Assembly: GCA_010015605.1 (NCBI GenBank)
Contig: ML975307.1
Span: 1 to 64,000, forward strand
Length of the DNA: 64,000 bases
Origin: Decorospora gaudefroyi
Taxonomy: Eukaryota > Ascomycota > Dothideomycetes > Pleosporales > Pleosporaceae
Reading direction: 5' to 3'
The notes beneath the pieces were generated by a model. The model was not told the origin of the DNA, made no database searches, and saw only the letters and a program-made list of their open reading frames with translations. Of this stretch, positions 1 to 12,300 are shown piece by piece. Position 1 is the first letter of the stretch, and every line of letters starts with the position of its first letter. Made by a program: the position numbers and the translations under genes.

Positions 1-331
1 GTGGAGGCATGAGGGATAAAGAGTAGATGGTGGGGGCTTGGCATGTTTTGGGCGGTTCGATGGGTTGGGCAGCTCGATGGTGGAATACGTTAGTACCTTA
101 TTAAATCTAGTAGGTCTAAAGCGACGACAAAGAAGGGGCTAAGCTGATAGGCACATACTACAAGTGTACGCTATTACCGCTCTCCAAGCTCTTGAAGAAA
201 CACAAGACTATCGCGTTGCGTTGAATGCAACTCCACCCGCCTCTATACAAACAACATGCCGCGTTCGGATCATCGTATCAACACCTTTCCCACTCTTTTG
301 TCAACCTGTGCTTGTAAACTCTTCCTTCCAC
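1..331. other. Left-edge sequence without a gene
   Basis: This is the 3' flank of the DUF3405 gene, which is read leftwards and stops at 332. I see no coding pattern, RNA gene or repeat here. The two short plus-strand ORFs that begin in it are antisense to the DUF3405 coding sequence. Confidence 0.5.
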
Positions 332-2845
332 TCAAGGCTTCTCCTTGTCCTTCGCCATTCTCTTTACCGGGTGCAACAGCATTCCCGGCATGCACATCCT
401 CTTCTGCTCCAAGTTGCCATCAAAACCCGGTCCACCATCAATCTTTTCATGCTCACCCCACTTCTGCTTCACAATAGGCCAGTTGAGCCATCTTCTATAC
501 AGATTTCTAGGAAAACGGGACGCGTAATACCAGCTCCACCCTTGGAAGTTAAACTCACGGTCGTGGTTATACGGCGAATCTCCTTCTTCTGTCCAGGCGC
601 CTTGTCGGTGCTCAAGCGCTTCTCCGGTTTCCTGGTTCACAGTTGACGCGGCGTCAAAGATGGCTTCTGAGTAAGCGGCGGGCCAATGGCGGTCGTTGAA
701 GATAGGATGTGGTGCGTATACGGCTTTGAGACCATGCTGGAGGGCTACAGTGGAGGGCCACATCTCGGCTTGCATGCTGCGTCCCACAAGATTTTCTTCG
801 TGCATAGCCTGCAGCATCTTCTTACTAAAGCGCACGACAGTGTTGATGAAGGTTCGGCGGTCGATCAGCTCGAAGTCAGGGTGGGTGAACCAGTCCGCTT
901 GGCCATCTTCTGGGGTGAAGACTGGTCGGAGGTTCGGTAGATAGTTCCAAATCTTGTCCTTGTATGACCAGCTCGTGTTTCGAGGATCCCACATGGGAAG
1001 CAGAGTGATGAAGTCAGCAGGCTCAGTGACGCCCCATTCAAAGTTGTCATCCTCCATAGACGTTGGCGGCTGTGGGCCCAGCGGCTTTTGCGGAGGTTCC
1101 GCCCGTGACCAAGGTCTCGGTCCCCATACCGGTGGTGGGATGAGCGAGTTCGCTGAAGCATTTAGGACATCTTTGTGCGTATTCTCCACAAATGACTGAT
1201 AGTCTCCATGCACACTCGGGAGATAGTACCGTTTGTTGCGCTCCCAAAGGAGCTTCCTAGGTTGTTTGTCCGCAAACTCGCTGATTTTCTCGAAAAAATG
1301 GTAATGGTGTCCGGTGTATCTCGCGTCCGTCTCCCAGTTCCAGATATAATCGAATTCGGGGTGCGTAAGACTAAACCACTGTAGACACATAAATTGCTGC
1401 CAATAGACTTGCCAATCCATGACCTTGGGATACCATTTGGGAAAGATGGATTCTGACCATAAGATTGCTATGTCGCGCAGTTCCTGGGGCACGTTCTCTT
1501 CTAGGATTCTGTTGTATTCATGTTCACTGTCGAATATGGGCGCGTTGCGGTCTTTGACGTGCACATAGAGGTAGACCTGATATTCTCCGCCGGGCTGAAG
1601 CGCAAGCTCAGCAATCATGGCGCGAATTGCAGTAATATCATTCTCTTCGTAATTATAGCCGGTCCAGGCGCGAATGAGGATGGCCGTGCGGTGGTGGTAC
1701 TTCTTGTCACGCTCGTCTCTATTCTCGAGGTTGCTCCTGCTCGTATCGGTCGGAATCGCAAACGCCGAAGACGCGACCGCTGGCTCTGGCAACACGGTGC
1801 TAGGTATCTTGACAATGGGCGACCTCGCTTCCGGTCGGTATCGCTCCTTGTTACGATAAAGGCAGTCGTCCTGGAGCGCCCCCCACCTCACCTGGGGCCA
1901 TTCGGGTACCGTATCTGGCGCTTTCCAGTCCTTGACCTCTTCTGGAAACTCATCGTCACCATATCCGTACGGACCGTATCGCGAATATCGGTCAAAGCAA
2001 ACATCACTATCCAGACCGATGACATCGTACCCACCAGCATATACCGGAGGGAATTCTGCAGGAACGCCGCGATATACCTGGACCTCGTCGTCGGTGCTCT
2101 CGTTGAGCGTCACATTTCGCGGGCCCAGGCAAGCCACGTATTCGCCTTGCCATTTCTTCTTCCAAGCTTCGGTATTGTACATGGGATATGGTTTGTACGC
2201 TATCGGATCAGAGGCAATGGTGTCGTTAAGCTTATCATGTCCGGATTCATAGACACGGTAATCCCTGCACACGGTCAGAGTCGCTAAGAAGCTGTGTGTG
2301 TGTCTGTACAGAACTCACATATCAAATTGCTCCCAGCGATTTGGATCATAAGCTTTATTGACGTAAGCTGCGAATGGCGGCCAATGCCCGTCCCAGCTCG
2401 GTCGCGCCCAGTCCAGCATCTTCTCCATGTACGCCTTCATGTTGGACGGCAGTGGCGTCGGAGGATCCAGAGGCACAACCCGTGATGGAGCAGTCACCCA
2501 TGGCGGGTAAGATTTGGTGGGTTCGGGATCTGGCTCCGGGCCGTGTGCAGTCACAATTGGGGGAGGCATGGCTTTTGCTGCGCTCGTCGCTGGCTGTGTA
2601 CTAGTGGGGCGTGCATGTGAAGCGGGTGCTGGATCTTGCCAGGCGTCCTGGAGATGTGCTTGCTCCTCGTCCTGGCTCCCATGTAGTAGGAGCTCCTGCG
2701 CTGCTGGTCCTGTCTTCAGATGGAATAGCGGCATGCGCTCGTGGATTTTTTCCTGGGTCCATGGCCTTTGCTGCAATACGGCGAAAAAGAAAACAAGGGC
2801 TAAGAAAGAAAGTATTGCAAATCTGCGGGAGGAGCGGACAAGCAT
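332..2845 (-). CDS. DUF3405 family protein, type II membrane protein
   Basis: Two exons (2845-2319 and 2264-332) joined by a 54-bp GTGAGT...CAG intron give 819 residues. The start is followed by two arginines and a hydrophobic segment at about residues 9-27, which I read as a signal anchor holding a lumenal C-terminal domain. A Pro/Thr/Ser-rich stem follows. The large C-terminal part matches the fungal DUF3405 family. Its signature lies near residue 485, a WNWETDAR stretch with a D-x-x-like acidic motif followed by Tyr-Thr-Gly-His, resembling metal-binding motifs of Golgi glycosyltransferases. A glycosyltransferase-like role in the secretory pathway is inference; the family has no established reaction that I can cite. 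The region upstream contains only a GT-rich stretch and no close neighbour. Confidence 0.88.
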
Positions 2846-4263
2846 GATGTCGATGTTCGTCGTATTCGTATCGGGTACACTAACCTATTGTGCTATGGAG
2901 CCTGGTGTAGGATGACAAGCGTAGTCGTAGGTTCTACCGATAGTGTAACAGCAGCATCGCTCGAGGTGGGTGGCGTTTAACGCGAAAGAAAGACCAAGAG
3001 TGTTGTGGGTGTGGGTGTGGGTGTGGTTGTAAGGACCGTAGTGTGGAGAGGTGAACGGTTTGGGAAAGCAGGCGGCGCGCGCTGCAGTACCAAGTGGAAG
3101 GCGGGGCCGGTCGAACGTGAGTGAGGGTGGCAGGAGCGATAAAGACGTTAACCGTTGACGCCGTCGCTCCGAGGAATGGGCAGGGGACATGCAAATGGAC
3201 GACGAAGCAAAAGTGCAGAGGAGAGGGAAAACAGACGAAACAACGACGACTAGGGAATGTGGGACTAAGGCTGCTCGACTCGCTGTTAAATTGCACTGAG
3301 AGAAGCAGCAGCATGCAAGATTAGACTCTCAAACCTCATTGCGGTGCCAGAGCGTCGTCCATGGGTCATTCCCGTGGGGTTGGACACGTTGCCCTGGCCC
3401 CAAACCTCGCACCGCCTTGCGCATTGTACGGCCAGGCACTCGATGAGAGTGATCAGGCATGACGCGTTGCACGGGAGTTGATCGACCATGTTTATTGCTG
3501 CTGTGTGTTTGCGTGCTTCACAAACCTCCGACCGACACAGTGTCGCACCAGGGCCGCGACGCATCCACGTATGCCGAGTGCCTTGAGTCTCCAAGAGCCC
3601 GTAGCCGGCCGCCTCCCCAACATGTCAGTCCTGGTATAAGCAGATTAGTAGAGCGTTGGTGGGGGGCGCAGAAAGAGTGCCGTTGGGGTTGGGGCATGTT
3701 TGATTGGAGGTGAAGAGCAATAGGAGTAGTAGAACGAAGGCGTTTTACCCAAGCGAATTCCGTCCCAGTCGTCACCGAGGCGATCCGCCGACAGGTGCAG
3801 CATCGAGTCCTACCTCAGACACCCCCGTACCTCCCCAAGCCCTGCAAAGAACCGATAGATAAACTTATATAATCTTCCGTCCTTCCTTCCACCAGACACG
3901 GTCGAGTTTGACAAACATGCCGCCAATGGCGAGCCTCCCGTCTATCTAACCCATGCAGTGCGACGCGAACAATGTCAAGGTCAAAGTCAATGTAATGCCA
4001 TGCCCTGCACCATGCCAGATGATAGTAACATTTGCAGCTTGCGTAAATTGTGCATGCTGCAGCATGGCACTTCGCTCTAGTGAGTCTATGCTATTTCGGC
4101 AATCCCATGGAGGCACGAGGGTCAGGACCGTCAGGTACCGCTGCCAAGGCTATCGGCTGTGGATTTGATTTTGCCATCACCATAACGCCCACGCCCTCTC
4201 CACCTGGATCCGATAATCTAGGTCATAGCCGACATGTAACCTTTGGGCAGACCCTGTGCACCC
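2846..4263. other. 1.4-kb intergenic stretch between DUF3405 and SHP1
   Basis: Presumed promoter of the DUF3405 gene and 3' flank of SHP1. It holds a GT-rich simple stretch near 3001-3030 and otherwise no structure I can support. Short ORFs on both strands look random in composition. Confidence 0.45.
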
Positions 4264-5684
4264 TCACTTCCACTTCTGCACCACGACACCTCCGCGCTTG
4301 AACTCTGCCATGTCACCCAGCACTTGGGTCTTATCCGTCAAATCCTTCGATGGGAACGTTGTCATGAGAGTGTACTCACGGCTCTGACTAGCCGGACTAG
4401 CCCGGCCCACAAAGTCGTAGACGTCGCCAATGGTGTGTGTAGTGTTGAAGCGCGACGACAGCCGTGTGCCGTCACCGAGGCGGATCTGGAGCATGAGCTG
4501 GGGAGTAGACGAGTCGACGTCGACGGTGGGTGGCACAGCGGCCGTCGACGGTGGAGCGGCTGTGCGACTGGACGTTGCAGCCGCTACGCTCGCACCCGGC
4601 GTAGGGCTACCCAGACGATTACCACTACCCGAGAAGGGAACATACTTCTTCTTTGGTTTCTTGTAATCCTCGTCCTTGTGCGCGTGCACCTCGACGTCCA
4701 CCTCCTGTCCGTGCTCTACGTTGAGGATGTGGAGTGGAGCATGGCCCGTGTTGATCATCTCCAGCGTGCGCGCATTGGCCGGATCGTCGTAGCGGAAGAG
4801 ATCGCCGTCGTCGACGGAGAAGCCATCGCGCCACAGGTGAAGCTCGCGGTGGGCGCGCGGGGGCGGCGCGGGGATGTTGGCCGTGGCATCTGGGATGGTG
4901 CGCGAGGGCGTATCGTCGCCGCCGAGCGTGGTACCTGCACCGCGGAAGTGAGAGCTGGCCGCCGGCTCGTCGTCGCCATCGCCACCGGGCCGGGGAGCGT
5001 TCCTGGACGCTATGTCAGCCATGGGGAGGCAACTACCTCGTCGACCGACTTACTGCCGTGCGCGCTTGAGGATGTTGTTGATCTGGTCGCGCGGATTCGC
5101 CTGGTTGGGGTTCTGCACGGCGAGACCCGACTTCTCACCGCCGGCGAAGAAGTCCTGGTGCTCGTCGTCCTTGTGCTCGTCGTTGTCGTCGTCTTCGTCG
5201 TGAGCGTGCCCGTGGCTGCCACCGCCCGACTGCAGGTCCCGCAGCGTCCTTGCACCTGCCGCGCCCCTCTGCGCCGCCTGTCTGCTGGTCGCGGGGGGGT
5301 TGGACGCCGCGTCTGCGGGCGGAGGGACATAGGCGCCGCCGAGGGTGCGTCCGCCGCCGGGCACGGGCTGTTGAGGCGGGTCTGCGTCGGGATGCGTCGC
5401 CTGGTCGTCGCCCGCCATGTCGACGTCTGGATCGGACGCGGCTTCCGCTGGTGCCGGCGTTTCGTCGAAGAAGAGCGATGCAGCGAGCCTAAGGTCGCCG
5501 TTGGACGCGTTCAAGTAGCGTTCGGCCTGTTGCCCGTGTGAGTGCATGGGCAACTAACTGCAATAGCTTCGAAGAGCTTCTACACAGTAACAAGCTGTCG
5601 TTGACCTACCTGGGCGGCATCAAGGCCCGTCAGACTGGCGAGCTGCGCGATCTGGGCGTCTCGGTCGGGTGCAGCTTCAGACAT
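4264..5684 (-). CDS. SHP1: UBX domain protein, Cdc48/p97 cofactor (Shp1/p47)
   Basis: Three exons (5684-5610, 5526-5054, 5002-4264) encode 428 residues. The first exon gives the start of a UBA-like ubiquitin-binding domain, ending in LDAAQ, and the second continues it with AERYLNAS. A long acidic, proline-rich linker follows, with GAC/GAG repeats coding a D/E run. Next comes a SEP domain (HRELHLWRDGFSVDDG... ending near KKKYVPFSG) and a C-terminal UBX domain finishing in VVVQKWK. UBA-SEP-UBX is the diagnostic order of p47/Shp1, which recruits the Cdc48 ATPase to ubiquitylated substrates, membrane fusion and protein phosphatase 1 assembly. The gene is divergent from MIM1, with 438 bp between starts. 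The short first exon is required to supply the UBA start; the next Met downstream would truncate the domain. Confidence 0.93.
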
Positions 5685-6122
5685 TCCCGCTTGCAAGGGC
5701 TGCTAACGAGTCGTGCGGCAGCTGCGAAGTAGAAATGGTGTTGTGGCTGAGGTGCTGATGTGCTGGTGGGTACGTAGGATTAATAAAGTGTCGGGTACCT
5801 GGTGACGTCGCCGCTTGCCCTGTGCTCTTGACTACAGCTGCAGTACGGAGTAGAGTAGGTAGTGATGCCTTCGCAGTCACCGTCTTTGTCTGCACCTAGG
5901 CAAGCACGCAAGCACACGGTCCGCCTGTTGCATGCCAAGCCCCACAATCCTCTGCACTGCCACCAAAGCACCTGCGCCTCTCTCTTCCTCCGCATCACCT
6001 CCGCGTGGGGCACCAACACCCCCCGTGCTAGCTACACAGTGACAGTACTGTGTACACCCACTGCCACCACAGTGACAGCATTCACGTCGGCAACCCCGCT
6101 CAACACGCCTGGCGTCGACACA
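5685..6122. promoter_or_regulatory. Divergent promoter region SHP1 / MIM1
   Basis: This 438-bp interval between two divergent start codons must hold both promoters. The right part is C/T-rich on the plus strand, as is common just upstream of fungal start codons. I see no clear TATA box. Confidence 0.5.
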
Positions 6123-6606
6123 ATGGCCTCCCATGCCTCACCACCCAGCAATCTCGCCGAGTCGGGCATCACCATCCCGTCCGACAGCGAGAATTACGAC
6201 GCTAACAACGAGCTCTCGTCTTCGCCCGCCTCTTCCAGCTCCTCGCCATTGATCCTGTACAAACCACCGACACTATGGGGGCTATTGAGAGGCGCTGCCA
6301 TAAACCTGTTGCTACCATTTATCAATGGGCTGATGCTGGGGTTTGGGGAGCTGGTCGCGAATGAAGCTGCCTACCGATTGGGATGGTCTGGCACCAAGGT
6401 ACGGGCAACACGTAGCGGGCAACCCCTTTCCCCTTCTGCGCCCCCTTTGCACACCACATGGCCTAATACACACCCAGATATTTCCAACCCATCGCTCCGG
6501 CTCCGACTCGCGCCGCGTAGGCCCCGGCGTGGAAATGCGTGCCGATCCGGTGGAGCGACGGCGGAGGCAAGGGCGAGAGCTGGACATGTACACTTCGCTG
6601 GAATAG
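6123..6606 (+). CDS. MIM1: Mitochondrial outer membrane import protein Mim1/TOM13
   Basis: Two exons (6123-6398 and 6478-6606) give 134 residues. The N-terminal half is Ser-rich and disordered. One hydrophobic helix lies at about residues 52-76, with glycine-spaced packing motifs (GLMLGFGE) and the conserved flank NEAAYRLGW. This is the hallmark of TOM13/Mim1, an outer-membrane protein that helps insert alpha-helical outer-membrane proteins and assemble the TOM complex. The second exon adds a short Arg-rich tail. The chosen ATG gives a family-typical start; the frame is open further upstream, so a longer N-terminus cannot be excluded. The gene is convergent with OXA1. Confidence 0.9.
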
Positions 6607-6928
6607 GAACTGGCATCGACAAGGACGAGGCCTCTGTTACCCTCCTGACCTTGGTCTGCCATCTGACCATGATGATATATATACACAAGCCGGTTGCCCA
6701 GGTGGCCCACGGGGCGCCGCAAGCGAGTAACACTCCCAAAACACCCGAGTCTGGGAGAACATGTACTCAGTATTTGTACACGAAGCCTCTTGAATCATAC
6801 CATCCCACCGTTCCGCTCCCTAGTTTCTTTGAGATGCATTTACTACTAACACAGGTTGGATCCTTCCTTCTCCAAGTGGGCATATCATACACATCCTCTC
6901 TCCAGCCACTACGACACCGTCTCCGTGT
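6607..6928. other. Convergent 3' region MIM1 / OXA1
   Basis: These 322 bp lie between two converging stop codons. They presumably hold both 3' UTRs and poly(A) sites. I see no conserved element. Confidence 0.5.
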
Positions 6929-8787
6929 CTACGACCTGTTTTCGAATCTCCTCCTCCTCTCAATCTCATACTCCTCTGCCCTCTTCTTCCTCCTTTGCTG
7001 CTCCTGCGTTATCTTTGAACCCCCGTAGCCCGTCGTCTTCCTCACCCAATCCTCTATGCGCTTCCGCACCGAACTGATGCGGTAACTACTTCTATAGTCA
7101 TCCAGTTTCTCACTTAGCGGCTTTCCATTCGGGCCCTGGTTATCACGGTCAGGGCCCGGGCTTTCCGTGTCTGTCTTTGATAGCTCGGACTTCAGATGGG
7201 CAGGGATTGCAGTTCCAGCCTTGACCCTGATATCAGATACCTGGCGGCGAATGGCACGCCTTACAGGACTAGGCGGAAGGTGGTTGACCCGGCCATCCTT
7301 GCTCTTCATGCTGGGGAGCGCCAACTGGCCTTTTGCGACTTTGGTGTAAAATTCGTTGCTTTGTTGACTAGGAAGTTTGCGGATGCGAATAAGCTCCCTG
7401 AACCGGTTCTGACGCAGAAGCCAACCTGTGATACCACCCAGGATGCCGGTCGTGAGAAAGTACAGTTGGAGGCCCGAGGCTTGGAAGGCAGTGACGAGGC
7501 CGAGGAAGAAGGCGAGGCCTGTAAACAATTTTTGGCGGTGGGCTGCTTGTCCGACGTCGTTTTGGACACCTGTTTCACCACCAGTCTGTAAGATATGAAG
7601 TTAGGGATGCACAGGTTGGGGGCGAGAGGAGCGACTTGCCTTGAAGACGATGTACATAACAGTCGTAGTCGCAACTGGCAGGATATAGTATGGATCCCGC
7701 ACAGTCAAATCGGTAAACCACAAGAAGCCATCTTGAGCCATTCCGGGAACCGGCAATTCGCTCATACCTCTCAGAAACCTGAAAGCTGAGAACCCGATCC
7801 AGCCCTGCATGAACATAAAGCCACCCACGGAGAGCATGCCTCCAACATAAGGCTTCATGATGTGCTGCTGCTGCGTTCTGTACATTTTTTCTTTTTCTTT
7901 GTCGCCACTTGCAATCGCAGCTTCCATCTTCTCTTGTATGGGTTGGGTAATGGGCTTCATGGCGGCCATGGCTGCCATCCGATCTGAGCTCATAGCCTGC
8001 AGGAAGAAGGTGGTGCCACGAACTGCCACGCAGGCGGCCACGATGGTTCCTGCCCAGCCCCAGCCCGATTGCAGGTAGATGGTCTCAACGCACTTCTCGA
8101 ATAGTGTCGTCATGCCCCATCCATAGTCCAACCCCAGCTCCTGCAGCTGCCCCGCATGATCAATGAGGCGCGTGGGGTCTATCTCGTGCGTGGGGAGAGT
8201 ATCTTTGACGGGATCCAACCCAAAGAGTTCGTCGAGTGTCTTGGGGTCGCTCATGGTCGCTGCGCTCTCGGTCGTTGCATCTGCTGGGCCTGGTGCGCCG
8301 TCTACCACGGCAGCCTTGTCGATAGCCGCGGGCGCAAGTTCAGGCGTGGCTGTGGTGACGCTAGGCACTGCATCGTGTGCAAGCTGCGAGACGGGGCGGT
8401 GCGAGAATTCGGCGATGGGGACTTGGTCTGCAGACGTAGCCACACTGCTGTCGACGGGACTGCTGCTTTTGCCCCAGCTCCACGGCGCATACCATGACCC
8501 GTGCCGGACAGACGACGATGCGTTGAGTGACACCGTGCTCCTCCGTACCGACTGCAGCGGGCCGCTTGGACATGATAGACGGCTGGTGCGAGGGAGGGAA
8601 GAGAACTGTATGGTGGTTAGTCTGGTGCATGAGCCGTCATTGCAGTATACCAGGCAGAGGACTTTGATAGCGGGCAGGTTGAGTTTGGTAAGCGCACCTT
8701 TCTGGTAGCGTTGCTTCGCAGTATTGCCGACGGTCGCGAAGCCAAGGGCGTGAATTGGGCAGGCCGCAGCCCTCTACTTGGGAGCAT
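6929..8787 (-). CDS. OXA1: Mitochondrial inner membrane insertase Oxa1
   Basis: Three exons (8787-8698, 8551-7640, 7585-6929) give 552 residues. Exon 1 encodes an Arg/Ser-rich, acid-free leader typical of a mitochondrial presequence. The YidC/Oxa1 core has membrane segments near residues 193-215 (GWGWAGTIVAACVAVRG), 270-290, 310-330 and, after the second intron, FTGLAFFLGLVTAFQASG and the following helix. A matrix-facing basic C-terminal tail ends the protein, as in Oxa1, where it binds mitoribosomes. Oxa1 inserts mitochondrially made and conservatively sorted proteins into the inner membrane. The second intron begins GCAAGT rather than GT, a GC-AG intron. No GT donor nearby keeps the frame. 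Confidence 0.93.
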
Positions 8788-9318
8788 TGCGATGTGTCGT
8801 CTCAAGTCATGCGCCGATGCTGGTGCTCATGCTCCCAGCTGTCGGCATTAAAAAATGTCCATCCGCGTGCACGGTCTTTCGCCCGCGTACCTACCGTGCT
8901 ACCCTACCACCTAGCGCATGCCACCATCAGCCTACCATGCGTGCATAGGTAGACCGTAGAAGAGACTGTACCAAACCATCACGTATTCTGGTGTAGAAAG
9001 AACAGCAGTATCCACACATCTATTAAACACAGCCTCAAACACACTTACTCCATTAGCCGCTTCGGGTATATCAACCTTAGTCGCCATCCCCATAAACCCC
9101 CCCATCTCTGAATGCAACGACAAGCAGCGCCGAAGTAGAATTACGCCCGGCCCCGAACACGGAAGAAACAGATGCTTATGCAGAAAAACAACAGCCCCAC
9201 CACCTCCTCCAAATAGACTGATACCGTCCTGTGAAACCACTTTTGTACATGACGCCAAACGCCGGTCTAAGATGCTCGTGAAGAGTTATGCGCCTATTGG
9301 GGTATAACCGTTGGACTC
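8788..9318. other. OXA1 upstream region and KDM5 3' flank
   Basis: This holds the OXA1 promoter and the downstream region of the demethylase gene. A 108-codon minus-strand ORF at 8932-9258 has no family-like features and I do not call it. Confidence 0.45.
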
Positions 9319-12300
9319 CTAATCCACGTAGCTGTTGCCTTCCGTGACAGCCAGCGCTTCCTCTGCTTGCCCGCCGCCCATCTCCATCGCCTCACCAAAC
9401 ATCTCATGTCCGCTGCCCGAGCTCTTGAATGGATCCTGCATGGGACTAGTTGGCCCTGGTCCGGAGCTCTCAAAAAGCCCTGGATCAATGGGCGCAATCG
9501 ACGAGCCACCACCAAAGCTAAGCGGCGCATTGGTAGCAAAGGTAGGCGAATTGTTGTATGTAGACGCTGGCGCTGAATCGAAGTAGTCGTTGTCGCCATA
9601 GCCACGACGAGGTTCGCCTGGAGGTGTATGCGACTGTTCAGTGGCCACCTGTAGACCCGTAGGCTTGGGAACGTCGCCCTCCTTGCGTTTGAAATGGTGC
9701 GTCTTGGTCCGCAAGTGCTGTGGCAAGTCATCTGGGTTAGTAATGCCCAACTGATTCATGAGCTTCTGTTGTTTGGTCGGTCGTGGCTTGCGTGTCGAAA
9801 GAGATACCTCCAAGATCGGTGGTGGTGACGGTGCGACGGGTGCCCACTTGTGCAGCTCCTGGCGGAAGAAGTTGATCTCGTTCGAGAGGAGGATCTCGGC
9901 GCCCTCGAGTTTTCGTAGGTAGAACCGCTGCGTGGTGAGCTCGTCCGGACTTGACATCAGCGGATTGATGTACTGCGCCACATATTCACGGAACTTGGTG
10001 CCGTGTTCAATGAGTGACTCTAACGTCTCCTCTTCTTCGGGTTGGAATGGTAGGCTTGGGAGCTCGTCCTGCCATAACTGCAGGTCTTCCAGCTTCGGCC
10101 GTGTTGCATCGCGTGGGATCTTGACGCGATAATCGCAAATAGGACAGGTGTACTTATCGTCCTCCTTGACCTTACCACGTGCGATCTTCAAGCACTTGCC
10201 ATGGTACCTATTTCTGTTAGTCCATTTGGTTTGGTGACAAAGCAGAAAGCTTACCATTCGTGACACAATTCACACTCAATCATCATGCCAGCCTCAGGCT
10301 TCCGACAGATGCAGAAAACATCTCGACTCGATCCCGAACCATCCACCTCCTCGCCCTCCGCCGGACTCTGTTCACGCGAGGCCGGTTCTACCGGCATCCG
10401 GGGCTGATCAGACAGATCGAAGCAGGAGCGGTTGCGCTCGTCAACCTGCTTCATGTGCGCGTGTAAGATGTGGAGCGGCGCATTCGCCTTGCCGAACAAC
10501 TTCTTGCCTCGCCGCATCCAGTCTTCGTGTCGTTTTTGCTCTTTTTCAAGGTCTATTGTACCCGCTGGCTTACTGTTGAGCACGTTCAGTCCCTCGATGG
10601 CATTGCGGACCTCCAGGTACTTGGGCCGCTTCGAGAAGTCAGGATTCTTGCTTCGCTCATATAGGGACATGATCAGCTCTTGCGCGTCGCGCTGCTTCTT
10701 GAGGATAGCGTCCACAGCAGCGCGAGTCTCTGGTGTTACGGGTAGGCTAGTCGCCTGCTTAGATAAAGCGTCAAGTTGTTGGTAGTGCACATTTTCCACC
10801 GCCATGAGCTCCTTCGCCTTTGTCTCCCAAAACTCGCCAAGATCGCGTCTCTCTTCGAGCACACGCATGTCAGGATGGAGAAGTTTAGGAAAACCCAGCT
10901 CTAGACCGACTTTGATAAGTTCATGGACTTCTTCGAGTGTAGGCGCAAGTTTCAACTTGAACTCTTTGACTTCTTGCAACCATCGCAGCTGCTGTAAAAC
11001 CTTGTCGAGTGTCTCGAGCTCTGGTAGGTCGACGTTAAAGCCCTTTCCTTCTTCGAGGAGCTCGTCTACTCGAGCAACGCTATCCTCAGTCGCACGATTG
11101 CCCAAGGCAGTCCGCGCTCGGGTCTGGAACTCGGCAATGCTTTCGGCGCGTTCTCGGAGTGTGGCTATTTCCGGGCTATCAAACCCCAAATCTCTTGCCT
11201 GGTTGAGGAGCTTCTGTATGTTGTCTGCGTTACGATATTCGCGCTCTTTTTCATCCGCTTCCGCAATGGCCGACTTGCTAGGCCTTCCTCTTCCAGGTCG
11301 CTCAGCCTTGCGGCGAGCTTGCTGCTTCCTAGTGGTGTAGAGGACAGCTTCTTCGGCAACCTCCTGGCATTTCTCGACAAAGTCTTTCAAGTCCTGGAGA
11401 CCATTTAGTTCCCAGTCGATTTTCTCGCCTTCGTTGAGAAGCGCCCGCAAAGACTTCAGCTGTGGCCGAGGGCCTTCGGCAAGAAGGGTTTCCATCTTCA
11501 GTTCCCAAGCCTCCGGCATGCCAGCTTTGTCGACGATCTTTTGCACCAACGCCCTAAGAGCGTCCTCCGTCGTGCGGTACACAAGCATATGCTGGCCTTG
11601 AGCGCCAGAGTAACGTTCAGCCTCGGGCATCTCTGGGCAACATTCGAACCAACCGGCATGCTGTAGACACAATACTTTCTTCGTCTTGCGGCAGTAGAAG
11701 CGTGACAAGTAGCCGTAAGATTTGCAGAAGGTGCAAATTAGCTCATCCTCGTGGATATCAGTGTCGTCGATTAAGAAATCAAGCTGGCATAACGCGTGAG
11801 CATCAGCGCTGCCATCAACTTTGCAGGTATGTTCCCTGAAAGCCTTGTGCTTTTCGAGGAAGTCTGCCCGAATGCGCAGTTCTCTGTCGCGCATGCGCTC
11901 CATGGCGGGGCCAAGCCACTTTGCAGTCTTGATGGTCGTGTCTTTTCGCAAAGCGGCCGCCAATAGTAGCTCATCGTGGGAGAAGCATGGCTGGCGTCGG
12001 TAGTCCTGGAGACGTTGAACACCGTGTTCACCGAATGGCTCCCAATCACTCGGCGCAAAGTTGACCGCCTCGTTCAGATTGAACCCATGGTTGAAACCTG
12101 CGTGGTAAGCTTGGGGAAACGTGATGACGAACTCGCCCGCACGCTGATCGAGCGCATATACCCTGACTCCAGCCTTTAGAAGTTGCTCAGGAGTCAATAG
12201 TGTGACGAGCTGGAACAGTAGATCTGGCTGGCTTTCGAACAGTTCAGGAACCGCCTCGCGCATAGCCTGTTCAAATTTATCAGTGTCCTCGGCTGGCACA

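Noticed and set aside
4243..5541. 432-codon plus-strand ORF
   Set aside because: It is antisense to SHP1 and open only because of GC-rich, repeat-like codons in the acidic linker; the minus strand has clear UBA, SEP and UBX domains.
8932..9258. 108-codon minus-strand ORF
   Set aside because: No domain, unusual composition and position in the KDM5/OXA1 spacer; probably chance.
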